From NCBI GenBank assembly GCA_030765045.1, contig CM060962.1:259300647-259364646 (forward strand): a DNA stretch of 64,000 bases. The letters run 5' to 3'. This DNA comes from Tenodera sinensis (Eukaryota; Arthropoda; Insecta; Mantodea; Mantidae). Both the position numbers and the translations under genes were made by a program. Positions 33,699 through 45,509 of this stretch are shown in pieces (the first letter of the stretch is position 1; every line of letters begins with the position of its first letter). The notes under the pieces are model-generated. The model saw only the letters and a list, made by a program, of their open reading frames with translations. It did no database searches and was not told the origin of the DNA.

Positions 33699-36675
33699 TC
33701 CGGTCTGATATCTGTGTTTACCATAAATTCTTCTCTTCCACATATATTCTACGAATGGTGGTTTTGCAAACGCTTGTAACAGCCGTCGTGTCCATAACGT
33801 ACTGTATGCCCAGGATAAGAAGGCAAGTCTTAGGAATGTGTATGGTAATCATTTTGTACTTCCCGCACGGTGTTTATGCCGAGTTTCCGAGAGTGACAAG
33901 GATGCTAGGCTCGTTTAAAATACACAATGTTGTTACATAACTCACCCATAGCTGGAAATATGCATTCTCATACACTCATTTCCTAGTAAACAGGTCCGCT
34001 ACCGGGGTAGATAGACAATTCAAGCCCCCTCTGCCCTTCATTCCCCTCTAGGCTTCTTGTCGTGGGCATACAGTATATATGTAGCACATTAGCAAGAACT
34101 GCACCTCCTTGGAAGGGAGATATAATATTAGGTGTTCTAGGAATCGAAGGAGAGTGAAAAGGGGGAAGAAAAAGGAGATTCAAAGATGATCTGGAAAAGA
34201 GATCACTGTGATGAATTTCTTAGTAGTAATTTTTTTCCAGACTTGCGAGAAGACCTTAGGAATGTTTTTCACGGTGTAACTGGTTATGATATCGTCTGCA
34301 ACATGTTGCAATTCTTTATAGTTTTGCGCAGTCAATATTAATTATTCACCTTGCACTGCAGCAGGTACCTTAACTCTGTTTATGTGCTTGTGATAACGAT
34401 AAGCAATATGTTTAGGGTGCCGAATGCACACGTAGTCTAGCGAGTGTTTACGAAGGCCACCCGACAGTAGTAGAAACTTCCTCGAGAGTCGCGTATGAGG
34501 CATCCCTCTCGGACGGAACGGAAGCAAAATCCTTCCGGTCGGGCCAATGTGCGTTTGATCATTAAATAACACATATCTGACCCTCGCGGAAATTTTCTGT
34601 TTCATTTCGTTTCGGTTGAAACGGACCAGTGTGCGCCAACCTTAAGTCTTTCTGCGCAGAACACTCGTTTTCGTACGGTTACTTCGAAGATTCCGTAGCC
34701 AGAGGTACAAATCATCACCATATCATCGTCATCGTCATCATCATTATCATGATTATCGTCGTCGTCATCATCATCATCATTATCACCACCACCACCACCA
34801 TCATCATCTTCACTATCATCATCAGCGTTATTAATACGAATCATTGCAAAGTACTGTTTCGTCTCTAAGAAATGTGGTATTTAAAACTGGTGAGCTCGTA
34901 TCTGTGAAATGCTACATGGTGTTTCCCTTCAGTTTAGAAGACCTATAATTTTTGTTCCCACACGGCAGGTTCCATTGTCTCCACATGAGCTATAATGATG
35001 ACTTCCTGCCGTGAGCATCACCTTTTGACGCCACCTCCAATGTTGGACTTCGACGAATCTGCTGCCAGCAGGTCCAGTGGTGAACTATGAGATCTATTTC
35101 CTTAGGGCATGCGGGACGACTGTGAGATAAACAACAGCATTTACATTATTTCACAGATTTAATGGAAGCTAATAACATATCTATTTGAAGCGAGCTGCAC
35201 GAGAGACTGTAAGTTAAAGTGTCAATACTTACGGTTTAAAATAACTGTATCCGTAATAATGAGAAACTTCAATTGCCGAGAGTTGCTGATACGTAAATCG
35301 GAGGGTTCCTGTTGGCGAACGGTTAATCTATAACCTCGAGGCGCTCCACAGGTGCTCCGATGTGCAGATATGTGATTATAGTATAAAGTTCTCTAAGACT
35401 ATAAAACACGAAGGAAAAGACACGAATTTTAGAAATGTTAGAATTTTAGAAATCTCTTATCAGCTTTAGTCTCACCTACTTTATGATTCCCACCAAACAT
35501 TCCTGCTTTTATTGCCAACGATCAAAGCTTCTTATCCGCATACGAAACACAGTTTTCTATTTGGTGGCCATGAAATTTGCAGAATGCCTTTCACCTTTAT
35601 TATTTTCAGAACTCTGTGGACGTGAGTATTTGCACAATCTGCCTTTTAATTATAACTAATTTCCAGGTACGCCTTTAGCTAATGGTTTTCTTGCTGAATG
35701 TGTTCACTAGAAACTTAATTGCATTGCTAATGGCTTTTTCTTAACACTCCTTGTTCTCATGACAAATTTCAGCCTGTGGTTTTTACATTATTCATTAAAT
35801 TCAACTTACGGAAGTTGTTAATTGTAACTATTTATCTTCCTTATATGTATTTATAAAGTTATTAATCTTGACCCCAATAATCCCGGTATCAGCTACCCAA
35901 TTTCTTTTATGTGTATGTATTTTTATTAGAAACATCCTCGACAGTATATAGTGTATTTACTTTATACAAAAGTATTCCAAATCTTCTTGTAATTGATAGT
36001 GATACAAGTTTTTCCCTTAGAACCCCTACATCTGACTTCATGGCTGTTGACATGAATTACTGTCCTGTTTTGACTGCTTAACTTCTTTTCTCCTCTTCGT
36101 TTTTGTTTGTTTTTGCAGCGTTCAGCGAGTAATATTATCATGCGTTGTTTCTCAGGTGAAAACCACGATAACACCATAAACATTAAATGGTCTATACAAA
36201 TGAAACAATGAAAAAAAGAAATCTAAAGGGAGTAAGAAAAAAGACTACGTCTTCCGCACGCTCTGACAATAGCCTTTTCATTGCTCCTATATTGATTTCC
36301 GTTCTATAACATCTTAGCTTCCCATATAGCTTCCTTCCATTTACTTTATTCCTTGAGCTGAACCAAAAAAGAAACGTTTTCTTCAGTTTTCCCCGTTCGT
36401 AACACATATTCCATATTGCTGTATCTAAATCCCTTAAGATACAACGTCCTGTTTGCATCCAGCTCCTACTTGCCATAATTGGCAATATACCTCTCTCCCT
36501 ACCGAAGTGTTTCTATATAGAGGAGGTCAAATTATACCTAATTTATAACAATTATTAGACTAACCTGATAGATTACTACGTCCTGCATAATCTAGTGTAT
36601 TTTAAAATAAAATATACTTATTGTTGCTGCATTTAGATGCTTAGATGTTTAATCTTTACCACCACATAATTTGAA
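33699..36675. other. Intergenic; complex trinucleotide tract
   Basis: 34711-34827 is an imperfect (TCA/TCG/CCA)n tract that gives an Asp-rich frame on the minus strand. No other feature was recognised across these 3 kb. Confidence 0.5.
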
Positions 36676-37458
36676 TGCATTATAAAAAAATCTGATCTGT
36701 TGCACTCACATGACTTTCTCTACTCTTGTACTAACCATTTTCAACAAACTCGTATTTCGATACCTTCTTCTTGTTAGGATAAACATTCGTACAAATTATC
36801 TTGTTGCTTATTTCCTTGTGGGTGCAAAGGGAACATTAGAATACAATAGGCTTTGTGGGATAGCCAAATCTTTTAAAACTTAGAGACTCCGTTCTCTTTG
36901 CACACTTAACATATAAAAAATGAACAACGATGTTCTATTTCCCGAAATGTTTAAGTTTTCCGAAACTCACACACACACAACAAGGAATATCTCCGAAATG
37001 GTTCACTCTACAAGAAAATTTATTCAGACATAAATTGTGTATTTTAGCAAGATCTGCATTTTTTTTTGTATATGTAGTATAATTTGGTCTATCTCTAACG
37101 GTTTATCAGTTATGCAAAAGTCGTCCAGAGTAAATATGACTACAGTGGCTATAGCCAGAAAATTCAAGATATACATTTCATTTGTCATAAAAATATGTCA
37201 AACATATGACATTTCAATGAAAATCGTTTGAGCCATTTTCAAGAAAATAAAAATTTCCAAAACAGTTTCCATGTAAAGTGTAGTTTAGGGTGGGACAATT
37301 TTCTTCAAAATCTTCGTGTGAAAGACATTAAACTTAAATACCAAATACCAACTTTGGTTTTTAACCGACTTTTCGTTTTTGAGTTATGCTGTTCACAGAC
37401 GGACAGACACACAGACAGACACACACACACACAGACACACTCACGGACATTTTTCTAA

Positions 37459-37494
<36 letters not shown>

Positions 37495-37582
37495 TCAGGG
37501 GTCTCAAAACATATATTTCCGGTGAAATCTCGGCATCGAATTTTTGGGTGGAATACAATACTTCCCCTACTTACCAGTAGAG
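36676..37582. repeat. Repeat family RA, near-complete copy
   Basis: It shares long blocks in the same order with 44335-45965: TGTTGCACTCACATG, GAAATGGTTCACTCTACAA, GTTATGCAAAAGTC, GGCTATAGCCAGAAAATTCA, GAGTTATGCTGT with a CAGACACAC run, and TCGGCATCGAATTTTTGGGT. A T29 run (37464-37492) interrupts it near the end. There is no coding content. It is an interspersed repeat of about 0.9 kb of unknown class, probably a non-autonomous element. Confidence 0.75.
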
Positions 37583-37620
37583 AAAGTAAAAATAAAGTAG
37601 GATTGAAGGCTATAATATTA

Positions 37621-38154
37621 TGACGCCGGGCACGGCGCTCAACAACGGACGGTCGGGGCCAAGCTACTTCTTACCACATACCAAGCTGCGGAGCAAACAA
37701 TGGCGCAAGTTCAAGCTTCCCCACTTGCTTCACGTGAGCAAACATGTGACTAAAACAATCAAACGGCAACACAAAGGGTTTCCAGAGACTTCGAGAAAGA
37801 TCTAGCTACGTCATCACCGACGTGTTTGTGGAAATCGAGAAGGGTCCGTGTGAGGTCCTTCCCCCTATAAAGACGCGAGGAAACAGGAGAGAGTTAGAGA
37901 CATGAGTCCCTCAGCGTCAGTGAGTGCGAGACAGCTGTGCGTGGGTGGACGCTTTAATGAACATCGAGTGATTGTATCATAGAAGTTAGTGTGTGAGAGA
38001 CAAGCCTGAGTCATGAGTGCGAGAAGAGAACAATAGCGAGACTGTAAGACTGTAAGCTGTGTTATCGTCAGTAGAAGAGAACTATGTTTTTGTGCAAAAG
38101 TTTGGAAGTAAATAAAGTGGAAAAAATAGACTGATAATTATTATCATTTTATCA
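37621..38154 (+). repeat. Solo LTR, family LX (copy C)
   Basis: It begins TGACGCCGGGC and ends ATTTTATCA. It contains the LX landmarks CACGTGAGCAAACATGTGAC, CCCCCTATAAAGACGCG (promoter-like), GAGTGATTGTATCATA, GTTTTTGTGCAAAAG and AATAAAGTGG. It is shorter than copy A because of internal deletions. It lies directly downstream of an RA repeat. Confidence 0.8.
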
Positions 38155-39944
38155 TATATATATATGGGAATGATTTTCCAAACTGTTATATGATTAGTAA
38201 AATAGAAACAATGGCCGTGAAAGCCTTCGACAATTATTGTGTGATTCTTTCCTTACAAACTTAATGGAGAGACAACCATTGCCATACGAATGTACATTTG
38301 GCAAAGATACAGTACAAAGTATACCCAAAAATTGAAAATTTTTATCAGACATGAGCAATGTGTCCTAAGCAATAAAAATCAATATTTTGTTATACTGAGT
38401 ACCTTTTTTACTATAACAAGTAACGATTTGTATTACAAGAATCAGGTAAATAATATTTATTCTAATACTTTTACCACGTCTGCTTTATCCTGCGAGTTTT
38501 CTAAGAACTATTATTTTGAAATTCTCTGTTCTACCCCACTTACATTGACAACGTTATTAAGTATGCTGCAGATTTTTAATTCCTCTCTCGAAGTCTCACC
38601 TACATGCATACTCGGCTTGGCGTAATTATATTTATGAATATTTAATCATTCCAGAGATTTCAGAAGCTTTATTTGTACTGCTTGCAAAGAATTCATTTTT
38701 GGGGCAAAAAAGAGGTGTTTCGTTTAGCAACGGCGGCAGCTTGTGAGAATCGCATGGCTGTATTTTCCCTGTTGCAGCTTTGAGGAATATGTGGTAACGT
38801 GTGGAGAGATGCATTGCAGAGACCTCTCTAAGAAAAAATTGTTCACACTCGAGGTTTTTGGCCTGGACGTGCCCGCACTCTTTGCCTGAGTTTGTTGTGT
38901 CTAGAACTGCCCTGATGGAGGTAAGGAGTTTATGAATAATTTGTAGCTGCGATTCAAACTTAGGATAAATTTCGGGATAGGTCCCTGAAGGATGATCACG
39001 GCATACCAAGCGGCACCTGTAACGTAGTCCAAGTGGAATGCTGAACTCATGTAATTAGCTGTTGAAACTTGTATAGTTGGCTAGAGACGAGAAACGGTTC
39101 TGTTATATTCTCAGGTAATAGCCCCCTTGCTACCTTATGTGTTGTGGCAATGTTAATTAAGTCTTGTTGCTCGTCGCACGAATTTAATTTCTACACTCAT
39201 ATTCGCTGTTTTTATAATCGACCAACATTCTATGTCACAGAGTAGGTCTATTAAAGCAGGCATGGAGAAGAGGGGTGACAGGAATGCAATCGAGTATTTA
39301 CACTCTCCGCTTACCTCATCACCAAATGCAGGCCACCTGTCTTGTCCAGTTCTGTTTGTTTACGGATACACACGTCTTTACAAAAAAGGCAAGTTTCAAG
39401 GCGTGCAGTGGTGCAACCGAATAGGAACACGACGTGTTGGTTTTGTGATTACGTTAGGTACAATTTCTTTTGGCATAGCAAACGCAAAACTTTATTTTTA
39501 CTAGGAACACAAAAGTACTCATGTTCCCATTCCACTTTGAAATAACTTTTTTCCTTGTTATGCGACATGATTCCATCACGGACACAATTTGAGGGACTGA
39601 CCGATTCTCTGAGGTAGATAGATAACAGCGGGGTGTTGCCTAATAGGTAACCGCTATGTAGCAGGTTAAAACTACAATGTAAGGGAAATGACACATTGTG
39701 TTAGTTCTCCCCATCTATGTATTAAAGGTTAAGAATAGTGTCAAATTGAATTTTTCCTTTCCAAGTTCTTCTGAAGATGACTCACAGGTGTTGAAAGTAT
39801 TTTAATTTTGAAAACTATTTTTATTTATCAAATATCTTAAATATTTAAAATCGATTGTATTTGTTTAAGAAAATAATAAGCACTTCTAAATTGTGCTACA
39901 AATAGATTTATTTCTAAAAGCTATCTTCAAGTTCTCCTTCTTAT
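38155..39944. other. No recognisable feature
   Basis: A 125-codon minus-strand frame (38632-39009) and a 111-codon plus-strand frame (38290-38625) exist but show no domain that I know and no splice context. I do not call them genes. Confidence 0.4.
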
Positions 39945-40300
39945 TCTTCATTTCATAGGTTGGTCACCTTGCCCGTTCCAGTTTCATTCTAACGGTTCGT
40001 TTCTAGCGGTTGTCCTCAATCTCTTCTTCCTCTCGGCCTGTAGTCCAACGCTGTCTTAGGAAATCTGCGGTTTTCCATTCTTACTAAGTGTTCCGTCCAG
40101 TCTTATCTGCTATCCACTACTTCTTGTGTATTGAATCGATATTTAGCTCTTTCCTAACATCTTCATTTTGTATGCTCTCTATCCTCGTGCGTCCTTTCAC
40201 ACTCCATATAAACATCATATCGATCCATTGAATCCTGCTTCACTGTCTTTGAGTTGGTACCCGGACTTCCCTGCCATAAAGCAATATACACATTACTTTT
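39945..40300 (-). pseudogene. LINE C-terminal fragment, RTE-like
   Basis: Minus-strand frames read SVKGRTRIESIQNEDVRKEL, then after a frameshift DWTEHLVRMENRRFPKTALD and YRPRGRRR. This is the typical post-RT C-terminal tail of RTE-like non-LTR elements (pattern NEDIR...H..RM...R.P...L). It has no RT domain and carries stops, so it is a short relic. Confidence 0.7.
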
Positions 40301-42500
40301 TAAATTTCATTTTATTTTATTTTCTAGCTTTGCGTATAAAACTTCTTTTAAGGTTCCACTACTTGGAAATTACTAACTTTTTGTTCAATATCCTTATCAT
40401 TATAAAAATCTGTCACAGCCAAGATGTTTATAGTTTGATACTTGTTCTAGATTATTGTTTTCTATTAAAACCTTAGATCTAAATGGATTCTTCCTTCTAA
40501 ATGCAATTATTTTTGTTTTCTTGCTTAAAATTTTAAAATTATAAAATGCTTCTATATCTTCATATACTTTAAGTTATACTTTAATTATAAAGTGTACACA
40601 ATGACGTAGATTGTTTCCATGTACCATAGAGTAATTGCAATCTCTCTTTAATACTGGTGCATAAAGTAAGAGAACAGAAGTGGCCAGAGGAACGTTCATC
40701 TAGATATCTAGAAGCCAGAGATTGTCAACCTAAAATGGGAAGAAGAAATTATGAATTAATCATGTCACAATATATATAATACTGCAATGATTCCAAATGC
40801 AAAATAAACATTATATTGGTAAAATTCCAAAGTTTTATAAATGTGTAATTAAATGTTTGGTCACAATTATCACATGCAAACGTAGACAGAAATATTATTG
40901 TTGCCTCAGAATGTCTGAAACTGGCAAAATTACTGCAGTCAGACAAGATGGTGTTGAGCGTCTTCTGAAATGTTCTCGTTATAGTGGACACAGTTTATCA
41001 GCAGTCTCCAGGAGTTCAAAATGGCCGACATTACACTAAACACCTGACGGAAGTATCACAAAAAGCAGTCCTGCCGACGTACATAATAAGACCACTTCTA
41101 ACCTCATATATCACAGTGTTATAGTAACATGCTTTCAAACGATAATAATGCTGGAACATCGTTATCACACAACACATGATGAACGTACTCACCTTCGGCA
41201 AATCTTGTTCTGCAATAATACTTTTGGATAAAATTACTTCCGGCCGCTAAATATCGTAATACATACGAGATGTAATACTGTGTGGCGAATACAAAAATAA
41301 CAACACTAACTATAATTGCATATACTGTTCTAAAACAATTCAAAACAAAATCACACAAAAACGAGCATTACGTTCACTGATTGATTAATTAATTAATACG
41401 GCGTCTAAACAGAATCTTGTTTTAAAATCCATCGGTTGGCCTCTCCACAACACGTTCATAAACTGGCAACATAACAGACGCAACTATGGCCATAGCTTTA
41501 CCATGGTTATATGTTACAAACAGTTGGCGGCACTAATGCAACCCAACGGATGGGATATCACCAAATGCACCATAATGGGTGAAAAATGTAAAGGTTGTTT
41601 TTTGGGGTATCTCAATAAGCTGCGCATCGCATGATGGGTTGGACCGCCCTCTTTGATTTTTGGTTTTTTCTTGGTTTTTCTAGGTCGGTAGATGAATAGT
41701 GGGATGCTCTCTGTAAAGCTGCGAATTTTCCTATCCTACATTCCCTGCCATTTCATTTTCGTGTCAAGTTTGGGAGTCGAGGGACCATGTGAGCGGACGA
41801 TGTTGTGAGGCGTGTGACAATGGAATTGTTTTGAGTAACTATCCCTTCTGGCGTTCGATATGTGACTAGTCCACAGTGTGATATCTCCTTAAGGGAGAGG
41901 GGTTGTGTGGGTAGTCCCATCGGTGTCGGCATCTTACACCTGTAGACGCTGGGACGTTAGGCACCCCGCCTGTGTCCGAGCCTGCTTTCCCGGATCTGGT
42001 CGACCTGGTGTCTGGTGTCCTTCGTTCCACCCTTTCCTCCTCGCGTTCAAGTACGTACAACAGAGCCTCTATGTGCTTCTGTGCCCAAGTTTCCCTCCCC
42101 CCTAACACACTCTACTCTAGTATCCATTAAGGCTTTTATAATTCATAGCCAACATATTGTTGTTTCTTTTATAATTTGTAACCATACCCTGGCGGTGGAT
42201 AAATAAGATTTGTCACTTTTAAGATATTTATTATTTAAAACTGTTTTATACTTTCTGGCGGCGTCGTTATTATAAAACGATAGGTGACAGTGGACACACC
42301 AACCCCAACTAGTGTATAGCGATAACAATTTCACCTTCTGGAATAAAAATCTACCGAAGTAAAACACGCACAATACCATTAAATATGTAATTAATGTTGT
42401 TCACTCAGTAACCGTGTGTAGGACATGATTGGAAGGGGTAGAGTGAGACTGAGTGTGTTTTACCGGGAATAATACGAGTGATTTGGAGAATTTAATGTCG
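40301..42500. other. Intergenic; GC-richer block at 41640-42120
   Basis: 40301-41640 is AT-rich without recognised features. 41640-42120 is GC-richer and looks like an unclassified interspersed repeat. No coding motif or terminal repeat was found. Confidence 0.4.
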
Positions 42501-42513
42501 TATCGGCACGTTG

Positions 42514-42584
42514 GTCATGATACCTTAGTGATAGAGCAACTGGACGGTAACCGGTGGATCCGTGGTTCAAATCCCGGTCATGAC
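42514..42584 (+). repeat. tRNA-like pseudogene or SINE head (Thr-GGT-like)
   Basis: The 71-bp unit has a perfect 7-bp acceptor stem (GTCATGA with TCATGAC). Its anticodon stem is ACTGG/CCGGT with a 7-nt loop holding GGT. A TTCAAAT T-loop follows. The D stem and T stem are broken and position 33 is C, not T. There is no terminator-like T run immediately after it. It is therefore a decayed tRNA copy or SINE head and not a functional tRNA gene. Confidence 0.5.
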
Positions 42585-42659
42585 ATTCACTTTTTCAGTC
42601 TCACTCTACTCTTTCCAACCATTAAAATATATTTATATTGCGACACAATGTTGTTCGTA

Positions 42660-43058
42660 CACTTTCGCTCTCCGAGACGAGCGCAACTATCACCTCGGCC
42701 AACTAGGTCCGCGCTACCCTATCCACCCCTGGCATCCAGTTCTTTGCCGTCAACTCGGCCTTCCAGGGCGCAAAAGACTTTCCCCGACGCCCTCCACGAC
42801 GTACACGCGCCAGCCGAGGTCTCCCACCTTCCCGCCGAGTTCTTGCGCGTCTTCCTGCGTGCCGGACAGTCCCCTTCAATCTTCGCAAATACACAGTTCT
42901 TCCTTCATCTCGGTCATTTCTGTCTTCATCTTTTCTATGCCGGTATTCACGTTCTTCAACTAGGATTTCTTTTCCATCTTCATTTCTGCCATTCCAGATT
43001 CCTTTTTTGTCTCCATTTTTGCCATACTAGCCAATAATTTCTCCAGCATTGCCTCCAT
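42660..43058 (-). pseudogene. LX-family gag N-terminal relic
   Basis: The minus-strand frame starting at ATG 43058 reads MEAMLEKLLASMAKMETKKE and MAEMKMEKK before a stop. It continues after frameshifts with MKTEMTEMKEEL and VFCALEGRVDGKELDA. The Met/Lys/Glu-rich coiled-coil style is typical of some arthropod Ty3/Gypsy Gag N-termini. It begins about 75 bp after LX LTR copy D on the same strand, which is where gag should start. The rest of the element is missing. Confidence 0.65.
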
Positions 43059-43110
43059 CGTGGCGTCCACGTCCCACTTCTGACGTCAGTGTGACAAAGT
43101 GACAATCTGA

Positions 43111-43129
43111 CAAATCCCACTTTTGACAA
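43111..43129 (-). other. Primer-binding site, Leu-tRNA-like
   Basis: The minus strand reads TTGTCAAAAGTGGGATTTG, 3 nt after the LTR end. It resembles the complement of a tRNA-Leu 3' end (TGTCAGAAGTGGGATTCG, from general knowledge), the primer of mag-like Ty3/Gypsy elements. A second related motif, CGTCAGAAGTGGGACG, lies at about 43070-43086. Confidence 0.6.
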
Positions 43130-43132
43130 TAA

Positions 43133-43432
43133 TGTGACAAAAACGTCAAAAGCGAAGTTCAATTACTTTTTTCTCACTTTATTTTCTTATAAAACTTTTG
43201 CCTAACACACAGTTCTCTTCTACTGACGTTAACACAGTCTTCAGTCCTTCTTGATATTACAGCTCATAACGGTTTTGCTGTAGTAACTGTGACTCACTCC
43301 TTTCTGTCTTTCTTCGCTTTCCCTATTTCTCAAATAACTGACTTTGACGGTACAATCACTCGACACTCATTAACTGCTTCACTATCTTTTTCCACGACAC
43401 GCCGGTTCTCTCACATACACACACACGTAGCT

Positions 43433-43487
<55 letters not shown>

Positions 43488-44016
43488 ACTAAAAGTTGAA
43501 CTCAACTGACTCCCGGCGCCTCGGCTTCTTATGTAGCAGTATCCTTTCTTGAGCTCCTACAAATACGCCGACTGTCGGACATCCTCGAACAATCTTGAAA
43601 AATCCCTTTTTGTTCTGCTGCTCTGCTTGTTGTCACATGTTTGCTCGCGTGAAGGAGCCTGTCAACGAAGACAGCTCGGGCATGTAGTAAGAATGAATGA
43701 AGAAAGGATACCAAGGATATATGAGAAAAGGACAGAGAGAAGAAGTGAAGTAGGAAGATCAAGACTTGAATGGAGACAGAATATGGAAAAAGTGGCAGTC
43801 ACTTGGGGAAAGACGTTGAGAAAAATACAGTTGCACAGGGCAGGAACGAATACAGGAGGTGGCTGAAGAAACCCTATGTCTAAAGGCATATGGGATAGAG
43901 AAAGGAGAAGGGGAAGCAGTCTCACCTTGAGCGTCTTTGATACGCGCCACGCCAGGTATTGATATGGTAGCTTGGCCCCCAACCGTCCCTTGTTGTGCAC
44001 CGCGGCCGGCGTCACA
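43133..44016 (-). repeat. LTR, family LX (copy D) with nested insertion
   Basis: In minus orientation it begins TGTGACGCCGGCC and ends TTTTTGTCACA. It is followed by a primer site and a gag relic, so it is the 5' LTR of a truncated element and not a solo LTR. A (CA)n array (43434-43484) lies inside it. An RTE-like fragment interrupts it at about 43653-43912. Without the insertion it would be about 620 bp. Confidence 0.75.
43653..43912 (+). pseudogene. RTE-like C-terminal fragment nested in LTR D
   Basis: One frame reads QLGHVVRMNEERIPR, then SEVGRSRLEWRQNMEKVA and TWGKTLRKIQLHRAG. This is the same C-terminal tail type as the 39945 relic but a different sequence. It is a 5'-truncated LINE insertion into the LX LTR, and the LTR sequence resumes on both sides. 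Precise ends and target duplication are uncertain. Confidence 0.7.
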
Positions 44017-44308
44017 ATATGAAATCATGATATGAAACATTTCCAAATTTTTTTAGAGTAATGCGATATATCATTGTATTTTTCGTTTCACCTTCTCTAC
44101 CACACACATAATAAGTAGAGAAAGGTGTTAAATTGTTTCGAAGAATTCGAAATTGAAATTTTGCGGAAAATGTGTTTTGAGGTCCCCTGAATCCAGAAAA
44201 GCATTTTAGTCAAGTGACAGTGGTACACCTGTCAACAGCACAACGAAAGCTCGGATAGATACCAAACCAGGTATTTTTAGTTTTGTATCTGCCAAATATG
44301 TGATACGG

Positions 44309-44335
<27 letters not shown>
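44309..44335. repeat. Poly(A) run, 27 bp
   Basis: An uninterrupted run of A adjoins the start of an RA repeat. It could be the tail of an element that ends here. Confidence 0.8.
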
Positions 44336-44339
<4 letters not shown>

Positions 44340-44690
44340 ATGTGTTGCACTCACATGGCTTTCTCTACTCTTGTACTAACCATTCTTACAAAATCCTATT
44401 CCTGTATCTTTCTTGTGTTAGTTGAGACAAATATTTGCAGAAATTATTATTTTCTTGTCAGTTCAAGAGAAGTATGGGAATATAGTAGGCTTTGAGCGAT
44501 AGTCAAGTCTTTTAAAGCTTTAAAATTCATTTCTGTTTGCACTGTTAACATATAAAAATGAATAAGGATGTTCCATTTGGCAGAAGTATACGTTCTCCAA
44601 AACTTACACAAATAACGAGGAATATCTCCGAAATGGTTCACTCTACAAAAACATTTATTTGGACATAAATTGTGTGTTTTAGCAAGATCT

Positions 44691-45509
44691 ACATTTTTAT
44701 ATAGGACTCATATTCATGTATGTGGCTTTCATGTAACTGTTTTCTTAACGGGCACCAGTTTTACAATGTGGCAGTTACATCACCCGACTTAAACCCCCAT
44801 TTTGCAAGGGGGACCACACCTATCGTTGGTCAACGGGTCCATCGAACCTAGCCGGGAGGACTAAATAGGTGGTATTTAGATCCACCGACCTTCCCCTCGT
44901 GTGCCTCTGAGGGACGCTGTTGTGCTGTGATAGGCCAGCACATATGTAAATGACAAAAATTAGAGAATGCTACAAAATGTTAACACAACTCCAAAAAGTT
45001 AATAAGACTGTTCATCTCCAATGGATTCCAGCACACTGTGGAGTCATGGGGAACGAAGCTGCAGACTCACTTGCAAAGAAAGGCACAACAATAAAACAGA
45101 AGTCTAAATTCAATTTCTCATATTCCTCAATAAAACGCTTGATTATTAAAAAATTTTCTCATTCATACCTACAAGAAATAGAAACAAATGCCAAAGATAA
45201 AAAATGGATTACACTACTTTCCAATCCAGATATAATCCCCCAAAGGCCAAGGAAAACAGCGGTTGCAGCCTTCCGACTATTGACAAATCACGACTGCTTA
45301 GCAAGTCATCTGTACAGAATAGGTATCTCAGCCTCACCAATATGTGTCCTGTGTAACGATCCAGCAGAAATGAACGACGACCACTTGAAGACCTGTGAAG
45401 CATTAAGATCAGAAGAAACTACAGTTCAAAAGTATTGGAAAGCACGAATGTTAATGGCTTCATTGCCAGATGCAAGGCACTAGAAAACAACAACAACATT
45501 TTTATATAG
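44691..45509 (+). mobile_element. RNase H-only LINE-derived insertion with 14-bp TSD
   Basis: The insert is 44705-45495 (791 bp), flanked by perfect copies of ACATTTTTATATAG (44691-44704 and 45496-45509). Comparison with the uninterrupted RA repeat at 37060-37090 confirms the empty site. About 245 bp of non-coding sequence comes first, then an intact 177-codon ORF. The 3' end is an AAC-rich tail, AAAACAACAACAAC, straight after the stop codon. The target duplication and tail show target-primed reverse transcription. There is no RT or endonuclease domain, so it was mobilised by another LINE. Confidence 0.85.
44950..45483 (+). CDS. RNase H C-terminal half plus CCHC-like finger, 177 aa
   Basis: Residues 21-45 read as the end of an RNase H fold: LQWIPAHCGVMGNEAADSLA, with the conserved His29 and Asp39. 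The first catalytic Asp and Glu that belong upstream are absent, so nuclease activity is not expected. Residues 132-149 form C-x2-C-x9-H-x3-C, the finger seen after RNase H in I/R1-type LINE proteins. An in-frame TAA directly precedes the ATG, so the ORF is not simply a readthrough of upstream coding. The frame is unbroken. It may be a chance survivor of a recent truncated insertion and need not be a working gene. Confidence 0.7.
   Translation: MTKIRECYKMLTQLQKVNKTVHLQWIPAHCGVMGNEAADSLAKKGTTIKQKSKFNFSYSSIKRLIIKKFSHSYLQEIETNAKDKKWITLLSNPDIIPQRPRKTAVAAFRLLTNHDCLASHLYRIGISASPICVLCNDPAEMNDDHLKTCEALRSEETTVQKYWKARMLMASLPDARH

Noticed and set aside
38632..39009. 125-codon minus-strand open frame
   Set aside because: No domain, no similarity recalled, no splice or promoter context. 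Left unannotated as a gene.
42453..43037. 194-codon plus-strand open frame
   Set aside because: It crosses a tRNA-like unit and then runs antisense to the LX gag relic. No domain, and composition follows the minus-strand coding remnant.
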